Source of the DNA: DASWJZ01 sp963792885
Lineage (GTDB): Bacteria; Pseudomonadota; Alphaproteobacteria; Rhizobiales; Afifellaceae
Length of the DNA: 64,000 bases
Reading direction: 5' to 3'
NCBI GenBank assembly: GCA_963792885.1
Contig: CAWBXX010000003.1
Location: 124,001 to 188,000 of the forward strand
The notes beneath the pieces are model-generated. The model had not been told where the DNA came from and did not search any database. It worked only from the letters and a program-made list of their open reading frames with translations. Position 1 is the stretch's first letter, and every line of letters begins with the position of its first letter. Position numbers and translations under genes: made by a program. Shown piece after piece: positions 57,041-64,000 of this stretch.

Positions 57041-57592
57041 ATGGCCCTTCCATCAGCCGAAACGTCCGGAACAGACAGCATCATCGACTTCAGCCTGAAG
57101 GGCACGGACGGGCGCACCTATACGCTCGCCGACGTTAAGGGAAAGAACGGCACCGTCGTGATGTTCCTCTGCAATCATTGTCCCTACGTGAAGGGCGTGA
57201 TCGACAGGCTCGTCGACGACATCCGCGTGCTGCACGACGCCGGCGTCGGAGCGGTCGCGATCATGCCGAACGACACTGCGAGCTATCCGGCCAACTCGTT
57301 CGAGAACATGAAGGCCTTCGCAAAGGAGCACGGCTTCGTCTTCCCTTACGTCATTGACGACACCCAGAAGGTCGCGCGCGCCTACGGCGCGGTGTGCACG
57401 CCCGACATCTTCGGCTTCAACGCCGCCGGCGAGCTGCGGTATCGCGGCCGCGTCGACAGCGCCGGCTCGCGGTCGCCGACAGGCAATGAGAAGCGCGAGC
57501 TGCGCGAGGCCATGCTCCAGGTCGCCAAGACCGGAAAAGGTCCCGCCGAGCAGGTTCCCTCGGTCGGCTGCTCCATCAAGTGGCGGCACTGA
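57041..57592 (+). CDS. Thioredoxin-fold redoxin (AhpC/TSA-like)
   Basis: A 183-aa cytoplasmic redox protein starting MALPSAETSGTDSIIDFSLK, with GGAGAG ahead of the ATG. The fold is that of peroxiredoxin-like thioredoxin family proteins: DFSLKGTDGRTYTLADVKGK, then VVMFLCNHCPYVKG with the CNHC pair, then ARAYGAVCTPDIFGFN, with a cis-Pro-like segment and another Cys, and YRGRVDSAG. The CxxC at the active site suggests disulfide exchange rather than classic peroxidase action. The substrate is unknown. Upstream codons in frame are not conserved-looking. Confidence 0.85.
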   Translation: MALPSAETSGTDSIIDFSLKGTDGRTYTLADVKGKNGTVVMFLCNHCPYVKGVIDRLVDDIRVLHDAGVGAVAIMPNDTASYPANSFENMKAFAKEHGFVFPYVIDDTQKVARAYGAVCTPDIFGFNAAGELRYRGRVDSAGSRSPTGNEKRELREAMLQVAKTGKGPAEQVPSVGCSIKWRH

Positions 57593-57752
57593 AGGCCCCC
57601 TTAGGGCCCGGAATTCCGCTCTTTTCTGAACTCCGGCCCCCGCTCGCGGAGCGCATGGCAGCCCTGCGCCCCGACGCCTAACAGCCGCGCCCGATTCACC
57701 TATTTTCCGGTCAGCGTCCTGGGAGGGATCCAACCCCTGAAAGGAGGACGAC

Positions 57753-57980
57753 ATGGCCAATATTTCAGTCGCGCCCTATGGCAGCGCCACGTTACCTGAA
57801 GCAAGCGCCCGGCCGGGTGTTTTTCGCCGCATCCTTGCAGCGTTGATGAAGGCGCAGCAGCGCCGCGCCGACCGGGAAGTCGCCGCGATCATGGCGCGCT
57901 ACGCCGACACCCCGCCCCACGTTCTGGCGGCTGAGCGCGAGCTCGCCCGCCGCAACTACCCCTTGGGGCAGGTGCGATAG
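57753..57980 (+). CDS. Unknown 75-aa protein with a strong ribosome-binding site
   Basis: I do not recognise the protein. AAAGGAGGACGAC stands directly before the ATG, one of the best Shine-Dalgarno sequences in the window, which argues for a well-translated gene. The product is MANISVAPYGSATLPEASAR, then an amphipathic, Arg/Ala-rich helical stretch (RRILAALMKAQQRRADREVA) and a C-terminal half with PPHVLAAERELARRNYP. The latter resembles the short DUF1127-like helical proteins of alphaproteobacteria, but the signature Tyr/Arg pattern is not clear enough to claim it. Confidence 0.65.
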   Translation: MANISVAPYGSATLPEASARPGVFRRILAALMKAQQRRADREVAAIMARYADTPPHVLAAERELARRNYPLGQVR

Positions 57981-58132
57981 CGCCGCGGGCTCCTCAACTC
58001 CTGATTCTCCCCAACTGCGCCGCCCGGCAACCGTCGAGGCGGCGCGTTCGTTGGCACCAAGCTCTTTCGTGGCCGTCGGCCGCCCAATCTGTGTAAATTG
58101 CGACACGGGAGAGTGCGGGCTGGCGGCGGCGG

Positions 58133-58795
58133 ATGCACATCATCGCGATAGCTTCCCAGAAGGGCGGCGCCGGGAAGAGCACATTCGCGGTTAATCTCGC
58201 CACTCTGGCAGATCGCGAAGGAGCTCCCGCCTTGCTGATCGACACCGACCAGCAAGGCTCGCTCTCCGTCTGGCACAGCGCCCGGGGTACAACGACGCCC
58301 CTGCTCGTGCCCTGCCGCGCCAACGAGCTCCCCGATGTCATTGAGACCGCCCGCCGGCAGGCCGACGTCGAGTGGGTCTTTATCGACGGCCCAGCTCAGG
58401 CCAACGAAGATGTGGCCGCCATGATGCAGGTGGCGACCGTCATCTTGATCCCGACTCGCCCCGCCCTCTTCGACATCGCCTCCCTTCCCGCCACCATCGC
58501 GCTCGCCCGCCGCCAGGGCCGCCCCTTCTTCGTTGCGCTGAACGCCGTGCCGTCCAAGCGCGGCCCCCAGGAATCACCTATTGTCGAAGCTGCGCGCCGA
58601 GCGATTCGCGACATGGGTGCGCCGGTCTGGCGGGGGGCGGTCGGACAGCGCGCCGTTTACGCGCATGCGCTCGCCTCGGGGCAAGCAGTAACAGAGTTCG
58701 AGACCGCGGGACCGGCCGCCGAAGAAATGCGGTCGCTTTGGCGTGACGTAAGTGAGGCGGCACGCGCCATGGCGCAGCGTCAGGAAGCCCGCTGA
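58133..58795 (+). CDS. Orphan ParA-family ATPase
   Basis: A 220-aa deviant Walker ATPase. MHIIAIASQKGGAGKSTFAV contains the full KGGxGKST P-loop with the signature Lys. LLIDTDQQGSLSVWHSAR is the A-prime motif, and WVFIDGPAQANEDVAAMM is Walker B. No ParB gene or parS-like palindrome is visible beside it. Chromosomal parAB normally lies near gidB at the origin, so this is a separate, solitary copy, perhaps for positioning a protein complex, or a remnant of a plasmid-type system. It ends 300 bases before mucR. Confidence 0.88.
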   Translation: MHIIAIASQKGGAGKSTFAVNLATLADREGAPALLIDTDQQGSLSVWHSARGTTTPLLVPCRANELPDVIETARRQADVEWVFIDGPAQANEDVAAMMQVATVILIPTRPALFDIASLPATIALARRQGRPFFVALNAVPSKRGPQESPIVEAARRAIRDMGAPVWRGAVGQRAVYAHALASGQAVTEFETAGPAAEEMRSLWRDVSEAARAMAQRQEAR

Positions 58796-59097
58796 CGGGC
58801 ACGTCTGTTGCGCGACTCAGTGCTTTAGTCTGCGTTGCAGTGCAATATTCTGTGAGTCGCCCGAATCAGTGTTCGGTCCGCTTCACTTCTCGCTATTCTT
58901 CTTAGTTGAGATTAGCGGGGACTAAAGATTTCTATCGATGCGCGAATTCTTGAGGCCCGAGTGCAGCTTCCGTCTGAATTCTGCACAAGAATCTTCGTGA
59001 GTGTTATTGCACAAACCTGTGGACAGAAGTATCGCTTCTTACTCGCTGCTTCGAAACATAAGCAATTGCGAATGCCTTTGGCTCAGAGGGAAGAGAA
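58796..59097 (+). promoter_or_regulatory. AT-rich leader of the mucR-like gene
   Basis: This stretch is clearly richer in A/T than the flanks, as promoters autoregulated by MucR/Ros proteins are. TGCACAA occurs at about 58982 (TTCTGCACAAGAATC) and 59008 (TATTGCACAAACC), and TGCAATATT at about 58840. These repeats could be operator sites for the gene's own product. AGAGGGAAGAG at 59086 is the ribosome-binding site. I cannot fix the -35 and -10 boxes. Confidence 0.4.
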
Positions 59098-59547
59098 ATG
59101 AACGCTGACACACCCGATGATCTCGTTCAGCTTACAGCCGATATCGTATCCGCTTACGTCACCAACAATACGATTAAATCTGGACAGCTGAGCAAGCTCA
59201 TCGAAGAAGTTCATCTGGCTCTCGTTAGAGCGCCAGCAGCAGCGGCCGAGCCGGAACAGAAGCCGCTCGTCCCTGCAGTTCCGATCCGCAAGTCCATCAC
59301 TCCAGACTACATTGTTTCACTGGAGGATGGGCGGAAGTTTAAGTCGTTGAAGCGCCACCTCGCAGGCACCTACGGTATGACGCCCGACGAGTATCGGGCC
59401 AAATGGGGTCTGCCGCGCGATTATCCTATGGTCGCGCCAAATTATGCCAAGGCCCGCTCGGAGCTCGCTAAGAGCATGGGCCTCGGACGCAAGTCTAATG
59501 GCAGCGCTCCAGCAAAGAAACGCGGGCGTAGGCGGACCGCGAAGTAG
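59098..59547 (+). CDS. MucR/Ros-family regulator lacking most zinc ligands
   Basis: Transcription factor of the prokaryotic zinc-finger family that controls exopolysaccharide, motility and symbiosis or virulence genes. The 149-aa protein has the N-terminal LTADIVSAYVTNN oligomerisation part and the DNA-binding core SLEDGRKFKSLKRHLAGTYGMTP, then DEYRAKWGLPRDYPMVAPNYA. In Ros the core begins with Cys (CLEDG) and its helix holds two His. Here the Cys is Ser and only the His of KRHL remains. Zinc-free members that still bind DNA are known in Rhizobiales. The tail is basic (KKRGRRRTAK). Confidence 0.92.
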   Translation: MNADTPDDLVQLTADIVSAYVTNNTIKSGQLSKLIEEVHLALVRAPAAAAEPEQKPLVPAVPIRKSITPDYIVSLEDGRKFKSLKRHLAGTYGMTPDEYRAKWGLPRDYPMVAPNYAKARSELAKSMGLGRKSNGSAPAKKRGRRRTAK

Positions 59548-59573
59548 CTGCGACTCAGTTTCTTGTGTTGCCG

Positions 59574-59604
59574 AGCGCCCCCTAAGCGGGGCGCTTTGCT
59601 TTGG
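59574..59604 (+). terminator. Rho-independent terminator of the mucR-like gene
   Basis: AGCGCCCC (59574-59581) and GGGGCGCT (59588-59595) form a perfect eight-base stem with a six-base loop, followed by TTTGCTTTG. It lies 27 bases after the stop codon. Confidence 0.75.
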
Positions 59605-59639
59605 TGAATTGCTTTACTTTCGGCGAGCGGCTCTAGGCT

Positions 59640-60077
59640 CTAGCTCAGCAACTCCGCATCGAGCGTGATCTCTGCGCCCTTCAAGACCCGCGAGATCGGG
59701 CAGCCGGCCTTCGCGCCCTCCGCCGCCTTCTTGAACTCTTCGGCCGACATCCCGGGCACCTTGCCCCTGAGCGTCAGCGCGCTCGACTTCACCGTCCACC
59801 CCGCGCCTTCCTTCTCGATGGTGACGACGGCCGTCGTCCGAAGCTCGTCCGGCTTGTGACCGCCCCCGCCGAGCCCGAAGGCAAGCGCCATGTTGAAGCA
59901 TCCCGCGTGCGCCGCGGCGATCAGCTCCTCCGGGTTCGTGCCTTTGTCGTCTCCGAAACGCATGCCCGCCGAATAAGGTGTGGCGCTGAGCGTTCCGCTC
60001 TTCGTCGTCAGCGTGCCCTTTCCGTCGGGTCCACCACCGTGCCACACGGCTTCAGCGCTGCGCTTGATCGCGGCCAT
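59640..60077 (-). CDS. osmC: OsmC-family peroxiredoxin
   Basis: Thiol peroxidase for organic hydroperoxides, cytoplasmic. The 145-aa protein starts MAAIKRSAEAVWHGGGPDGK at 60077, with GGGAGGAC ahead; the open frame extends further upstream but has no other good start. The catalytic cysteines are in AAAHAGCFNMALAFGL and EGAKAGCPISRVLKGA, and the FGDDKGTNPEELIAAAHAGC segment is the OsmC signature. It stands between the mucR terminator and pdhC and may form the tail of the pdh operon, 46 bases after it. Confidence 0.9.
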   Translation of the reverse strand: MAAIKRSAEAVWHGGGPDGKGTLTTKSGTLSATPYSAGMRFGDDKGTNPEELIAAAHAGCFNMALAFGLGGGGHKPDELRTTAVVTIEKEGAGWTVKSSALTLRGKVPGMSAEEFKKAAEGAKAGCPISRVLKGAEITLDAELLS

Positions 60078-60123
60078 CACTGTCCTCCCTGTTCCAGTTT
60101 CTTGATCCGAGCCCGGCCGGCCC

Positions 60124-61464
60124 TTAAGCCAGCATCCCCGCAGGCGCCTCAATGTAACGCTTGAAGGCGCCGAGAAGCTCCGCGCCGAGCGCGCCATCGA
60201 CGGCGCGGTGATCGGTGGAGAGCGTCACGCTCATCATCGTCGCGATCTTGATCTCGCCCCTCTCGACGATCGCTCTCTCCTCGCCCGCACCGATCGCGAG
60301 GATCGTCGCATGCGGCGGATTGATGACGGCAGCGAAATCCTTGACCCCGAACATGCCGAGATTGGACACCGCGCTCGAGCCGCCCTGGTATTCTTCTGGC
60401 ATCAGCTTCTTCTTTCGCGCGCGCGCCGCGAGATCCTTCATCTCGTTCGCGATTGCCGAAAGCGTCTTTACTTCGGCATGCCGGACGATCGGCGTGATCA
60501 GCCCGCCCGGTATCGACACGGCGACACCCACGTCGGCGCGCTTGTGCTTCAGCATGCCTTCGCTCGTCCAGGTGACGTTGGCGTCAGGTACCGCCATCAG
60601 CGCCATAGCCAGCGCCTTGATGCACATGTCGTTGACCGAAACCTTCCACGCCGGCTTGCCGTCGATCTCGGGCGCGGCAGCATTGATGTCGGCGCGGAGT
60701 GCCAGCAGCTTATCGATGCGGCAGTCCATCGTGAGATAGAAATGCGGGATCGTGGTCTTCGCCTCGACCAGTCGCCTGGCGATGATCTTGCGCACTAAGT
60801 CATGCGGCACGACGTCGTAGCTTCCGTCTTCGTAGAGCGCTCGGATCTGCTGGTCCGACATCGACGGCTGCGGCAGAGTGGTCGGAGCCGCGGCGGGCGC
60901 AACGCCCCGCGCGACCTTGCCGACGCCGCCCTTCGCGGCCGCTTCGATGTCGCGCTGCACGATCCGTCCATGCGGACCCGAGCCGGTCACGGCGGCGAGG
61001 TCGATGCCGCTCTCCTTGGCGAGACGCTTCGCAAGCGGCGAAGCGAAGATGCGGCCGGCCTGGCCGTTGCCTTTTGATGGAGCCGGTGCCGGGGCCGGCT
61101 TCGCTTCCGCCTTCGCCGCCTCTTTTGCGGGAGCTTCGGCCTTTGCTGCCGGCTCCTCGGCTTTCCTCTCCGGCTTCGCCGTCGCCGCGGGTGCAGCCGA
61201 TGCAGCAGCCTTCGCATCCTCGCCCTCACCGGCAAGGATCGCGATCACGTTGTTCACGGGAACGTCGGACGTGCCTTCCGGCACGACGATCTTCGCGACG
61301 GTCCCCTCGTCGACCGCCTCGACTTCCATCGTCGCCTTGTCGGTCTCGATCTCCGCGATCACGTCGCCGGAGGAGACCTTGTCGCCTTCCTTGACGAGCC
61401 ACTTGGCGAGATTGCCCGTCTCCATCGTGGGCGACAGCGCAGGCATGAGGATGTTGATCGGCAT
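60124..61464 (-). CDS. pdhC: Pyruvate dehydrogenase E2, dihydrolipoyl acetyltransferase
   Basis: Core of the pyruvate dehydrogenase complex; transfers acetyl from lipoamide to CoA. The 446-aa protein has one N-terminal lipoyl domain (lysine in IETDKATMEVEA), an Ala/Pro/Lys-rich linker, the E1/E3-binding domain (FASPLAKRLAKESGIDLAAV), a second linker, and the catalytic domain with the active-site STDHRAVDGALGAELL. It starts MPINILMPALSPTMETGNLA. It follows pdhB by 40 bases. Single-lipoyl E2 is normal for this group, because E1-beta also carries a lipoyl domain. Confidence 0.95.
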   Translation of the reverse strand: MPINILMPALSPTMETGNLAKWLVKEGDKVSSGDVIAEIETDKATMEVEAVDEGTVAKIVVPEGTSDVPVNNVIAILAGEGEDAKAAASAAPAATAKPERKAEEPAAKAEAPAKEAAKAEAKPAPAPAPSKGNGQAGRIFASPLAKRLAKESGIDLAAVTGSGPHGRIVQRDIEAAAKGGVGKVARGVAPAAAPTTLPQPSMSDQQIRALYEDGSYDVVPHDLVRKIIARRLVEAKTTIPHFYLTMDCRIDKLLALRADINAAAPEIDGKPAWKVSVNDMCIKALAMALMAVPDANVTWTSEGMLKHKRADVGVAVSIPGGLITPIVRHAEVKTLSAIANEMKDLAARARKKKLMPEEYQGGSSAVSNLGMFGVKDFAAVINPPHATILAIGAGEERAIVERGEIKIATMMSVTLSTDHRAVDGALGAELLGAFKRYIEAPAGMLA

Positions 61465-61504
61465 CGGGATGGCCCCCTAGTTCTGTTCCGCCGGTGCGCG
61501 AAGG

Positions 61505-62887
61505 CTAGCCCGCGTAGCTCACGCTCTTCGCCGCATCGACCACCTCTTTGACGCTCGGTAGCGCCAGCTTCTCGAGGTTGGCGGCGTAGGGCATCGGCAC
61601 ATCCTTGCCGGCGATGTTCAGAACCGGCGCGTCGAGGAAGTCGAAGGCCTTCGCCATCAGCTCGGCGGAAATGTGATTGCCGATGGAATTCTGCGGCCAG
61701 CCCTCTTCAACGGTGATGCAACGGTTCGTCTTTTTCACGGACGCTATGACCGTGTCGATGTCCATTGGGCGGATGGTGCGAAGGTCGATCACCTCCGCCT
61801 CGATTCCCTCGCCCGCCAGCGCCTCGGAAGCTTTGAGCGCATATTCCATGCCGATGCCGAAGGAGACGATGGTCACATCCTTGCCTTGGCGCGCAATCTT
61901 CGCCTTGCCGATCGGCAGCACGAAGTCATCGATCTTCGGTACCGCGAAGTGGTGACCATAGAGAATCTCGTTCTCGAGGAAGATGACCGGGTTCGGATCG
62001 CGGATCGCGGCTTTGAGAAGACCCTTCGCATCGGCGGCGCTGTGCGGCTGGATCACCTTGAGGCCTGGCACCTGTGAGAACCAGGCGGCGTAGTCCTGGC
62101 TGTGTTGCGCGCCGACTCGCGCAGCCGCACCGTTCGGACCGCGAAAGACGATCGGGCAGCCCATCTGACCGCCCGCCATGTAAAGCGTCTTCGCTGCCGA
62201 GTTGATGATCTGGTCCATCGCCTGCATGGCGAAGTTCCAGGTCATGAATTCCACGATGGGGCGAAGCCCCGCGAAGGCCGCGCCGACGCCGACGCCCGCG
62301 AAGCCATGCTCCGTGATCGGCGTATCGATGACGCGCTTCGACCCGAACTCGTCGAGCAGTCCCTGCGTGACCTTGTAGGCGCCCTGATATTCCGCGACCT
62401 CTTCACCCATCACGAAGACGTCGGCGTCGCGGCGCATCTCTTCCGCCATGGCGTCGCGGAGCGCTTCGCGCACGGTCTGCTCGACCATCTCGGTGCCGTC
62501 CGGCACCTCCGGCGTTTCGTCGCGTGGCGCCGCCTTGGGCTCAGCTGGCGGCGGAGCGCCTGCCGCCTCGCCGTTCGTGCTCTGCGGCTTGGGCTGCGGC
62601 TGAGCCTCGGCCTTCTTCGGAGCGGGCACCGCCGAGGCTTCTTCGCCGTCGCTCAGGATGACTGCGATCGGCGTATTGACCTTCACGCCTTCGGTGCCTT
62701 CGCCGACCAGGATTTTGCCGATCGTTCCTTCGTCGACCGCCTCGACTTCCATCGTCGCTTTGTCGGTCTCGATCTCCGCGATCACGTCGCCGGAAGAAAC
62801 CTTGTCGCCTTCTTTGACGATCCACTTTGAAAGTTTGCCCTCCTCCATGGTGGGAGAGAGGGCAGGCATCAATACTTCGGTCGGCAT
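61505..62887 (-). CDS. pdhB: Pyruvate dehydrogenase E1 beta subunit with N-terminal lipoyl domain
   Basis: Beta subunit of the thiamine-dependent E1. The 460-aa protein fuses a lipoyl domain (residues 1-80, MPTEVLMPALSPTMEEGKLS, Lys in IETDKATMEVEA), an Ala/Pro/Lys-rich linker, and the transketolase-like body from about residue 135: GEEVAEYQGAYKVTQGLLDE, ITEHGFAGVGVGAAFAGLRP, RGPNGAAARVGAQHSQDYAA and a C-terminal transketolase domain. A lipoyl-bearing E1-beta is characteristic of many alphaproteobacteria. It is coupled to pdhA 15 bases upstream. Confidence 0.96.
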   Translation of the reverse strand: MPTEVLMPALSPTMEEGKLSKWIVKEGDKVSSGDVIAEIETDKATMEVEAVDEGTIGKILVGEGTEGVKVNTPIAVILSDGEEASAVPAPKKAEAQPQPKPQSTNGEAAGAPPPAEPKAAPRDETPEVPDGTEMVEQTVREALRDAMAEEMRRDADVFVMGEEVAEYQGAYKVTQGLLDEFGSKRVIDTPITEHGFAGVGVGAAFAGLRPIVEFMTWNFAMQAMDQIINSAAKTLYMAGGQMGCPIVFRGPNGAAARVGAQHSQDYAAWFSQVPGLKVIQPHSAADAKGLLKAAIRDPNPVIFLENEILYGHHFAVPKIDDFVLPIGKAKIARQGKDVTIVSFGIGMEYALKASEALAGEGIEAEVIDLRTIRPMDIDTVIASVKKTNRCITVEEGWPQNSIGNHISAELMAKAFDFLDAPVLNIAGKDVPMPYAANLEKLALPSVKEVVDAAKSVSYAG

Positions 62888-62902
62888 CGCGCGGGCTCCG
62901 GA

Positions 62903-63970
62903 TCAGGCGTCGGCGTATACGTCGGTCCAAAGCTCCGAAGGGTCGGGCTCGGGATCAGCCTGCGCGAACTCAGCCGCCTCGTTGATGACCCGGCGAGTTT
63001 CCTTGTCCATGTCCTTGAGCTGCTCCTCGCTCGCCCAGCCCTTCTCTTCGAGCCGCCGCTTCACCTGCTCGATCGGATCGTGCTCCTCGCGCATCTTCTG
63101 CACTTCCTCGCGCGCCCGATACTTCGCCGGGTCGGACATCGAGTGACCGCGATAGCGGTAGGTGAGCATTTCGAGAATGTAGGGGCCCTTGCCCGACCGC
63201 GCATGCTCAAGCGCGAGATCGCCCGCAGCCTTAACCGCGCGCACGTCCATGCCGTCGACCGGCTCGCCCGGGATGTCGAAGGATTGGCCGCGCTTCCAAA
63301 GATCGGTGGTCGCCGACGAGCGCTTCACGCTGGTGCCCATAGCGTAATGATTGTTCTCGATGACGTAGACGACGGGGAGATGCCAGAGCTTCGCCATGTT
63401 GAAGCTCTCGTAGACCTGCCCCTGGTTGGCGGCGCCGTCGCCGAAATAGGTCAGGCACACATTTCCGTTTTCCCGGTAGCGGTTGGCGAAGGCGAGGCCG
63501 GTTCCGATCGGCACCATTGCGCCGACGATCCCATGCCCGCCGTAGAATTTCTTGTCTTTGGAGAACATGTGCATGGAGCCGCCCTTGCCGCGCGAGTAGC
63601 CGCTCCGCCGGCCGGTCAGCTCCGCCATCACGCCCTTCGGATCCATGCCTGTCGCAAGCATGTGGCCGTGGTCGCGGTAGCCTGTGATGACCTGGTCGCC
63701 TTCGATCGTCGACATCGACAATCCGACGACGACCGCTTCCTGTCCGATATAGAGATGGCAGAAGCCGCCGATCTGCCCCATGCCGTAAAGCTGACCGGCC
63801 TTCTCTTCGAAGCGCCGAATCAAAAGCATCGAGCGATAGGCTTTGAGCTCGTCGTCCTTGGAGAAGACGGCAATCGGCGCCGCTTTCCCTTTTTCGACGG
63901 GACGCACGCGCTCGGATTTGACCTGAACGTCGTCGCGACCGCGTTTGGGTGCGGCCTGTGTCTGCGCCAT
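62903..63970 (-). CDS. pdhA: Pyruvate dehydrogenase E1 alpha subunit
   Basis: Thiamine-diphosphate-binding alpha subunit of E1 that decarboxylates pyruvate. The 355-aa protein starts MAQTQAAPKRGRDDVQVKSE with GGAGG ahead of the ATG. Conserved regions are GQIGGFCHLYIGQEAVVVGL, YRDHGHMLATGMDP, KGGSMHMFSKDKKFYGGHGI, and the thiamine motif TYFGDGAANQGQVYESFNMA closing at YVIENNHYAMGTS. The phosphorylation-loop segment YRYRGHSMSDP is present as in the family. First gene of the pdhABC operon; its promoter lies beyond 63970. Confidence 0.96.
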   Translation of the reverse strand: MAQTQAAPKRGRDDVQVKSERVRPVEKGKAAPIAVFSKDDELKAYRSMLLIRRFEEKAGQLYGMGQIGGFCHLYIGQEAVVVGLSMSTIEGDQVITGYRDHGHMLATGMDPKGVMAELTGRRSGYSRGKGGSMHMFSKDKKFYGGHGIVGAMVPIGTGLAFANRYRENGNVCLTYFGDGAANQGQVYESFNMAKLWHLPVVYVIENNHYAMGTSVKRSSATTDLWKRGQSFDIPGEPVDGMDVRAVKAAGDLALEHARSGKGPYILEMLTYRYRGHSMSDPAKYRAREEVQKMREEHDPIEQVKRRLEEKGWASEEQLKDMDKETRRVINEAAEFAQADPEPDPSELWTDVYADA

Positions 63971-64000
63971 CGTTTCCTCCGGTCTGAGGCTTCTTGTTCT

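Overview
The window is a high-GC chromosomal segment of an alphaproteobacterium, most likely of the order Hyphomicrobiales (Rhizobiales). The grounds are the full nuoA-N operon followed by birA, RNase J, methylmalonyl-CoA epimerase, a DUF1467 protein, proS and lolC/lolD; the tig-clpP-clpX-lon-hupB series; a MucR/Ros regulator; Omp25/31-like small barrels; a glnB-glnA pair behind a sigma54 promoter; and a pyruvate dehydrogenase whose E1-beta carries its own lipoyl domain. I cannot name a genus. Most of the DNA is core housekeeping; I see no prophage, insertion sequence or CRISPR array.

Layout. 1-22.5 kb (minus strand): one long colinear block from nuoA (22477) through complex I, then birA, rnj, mce, DUF1467, proS, lolC and a truncated lolD. 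Most junctions overlap by 1-10 bases. The nuo block carries three extra genes: a 71-aa two-helix membrane protein between nuoH and nuoI, and a pentapeptide-type protein and a 145-aa protein between nuoF and nuoG. 23.0-32.0 kb (minus): tRNA-Asp, tRNA-Val, hupB, lon, clpX, clpP, tig, tRNA-Leu, nnr. 32.1-34.6 kb (plus): glnB, glnA, an orphan Flp pilin. 34.6-41.4 kb (minus): a PfkB kinase and an oligopeptide ABC importer, with one small unknown gene on the plus strand between them. 41.5-47.8 kb (plus): a GNAT enzyme plus RimK-like ATP-grasp ligase, alkaline phosphatase, and a DUF3299-like protein with a LolD/MacB-type ABC pair whose permease has a His-rich loop. 48.3-54.3 kb: parE, then four outer-membrane barrel proteins, two of which are tandem paralogues of a family I do not recognise. 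54.7-64 kb: a DEAD-box helicase, tRNA-Lys, small unknown genes, a redoxin, an orphan ParA, MucR, OsmC and the pdhABC operon.

The most important caution is reading-frame damage. About 28 sites in 13 genes (lolC, nuoA, B, C, D, F, I, hupB, lon, tig, glnA and the 46-kb ABC pair) need a one-base skip to restore the family protein. Removing them gives the expected lengths (for example NuoA 121, NuoD 396, GlnA 469, HU 91 aa). All 28 are +1, and they cluster regionally, with none in 1.73-13.0 kb or 47.8-64 kb. Uncorrected consensus insertions are the likely cause, so these genes are annotated as genuine and functional, not as pseudogenes. glnA is deceptive: its three insertions cancel, leaving an apparently intact frame with about 125 wrong residues inside.

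Candidates for new biology are the three extra nuo-locus genes, the GNAT/ATP-grasp pair beside a peptide importer, the DUF3299/His-rich FtsX transporter, the tandem barrel paralogues, a MucR homologue lacking most zinc ligands, and a possible small RNA near 3.3 kb.
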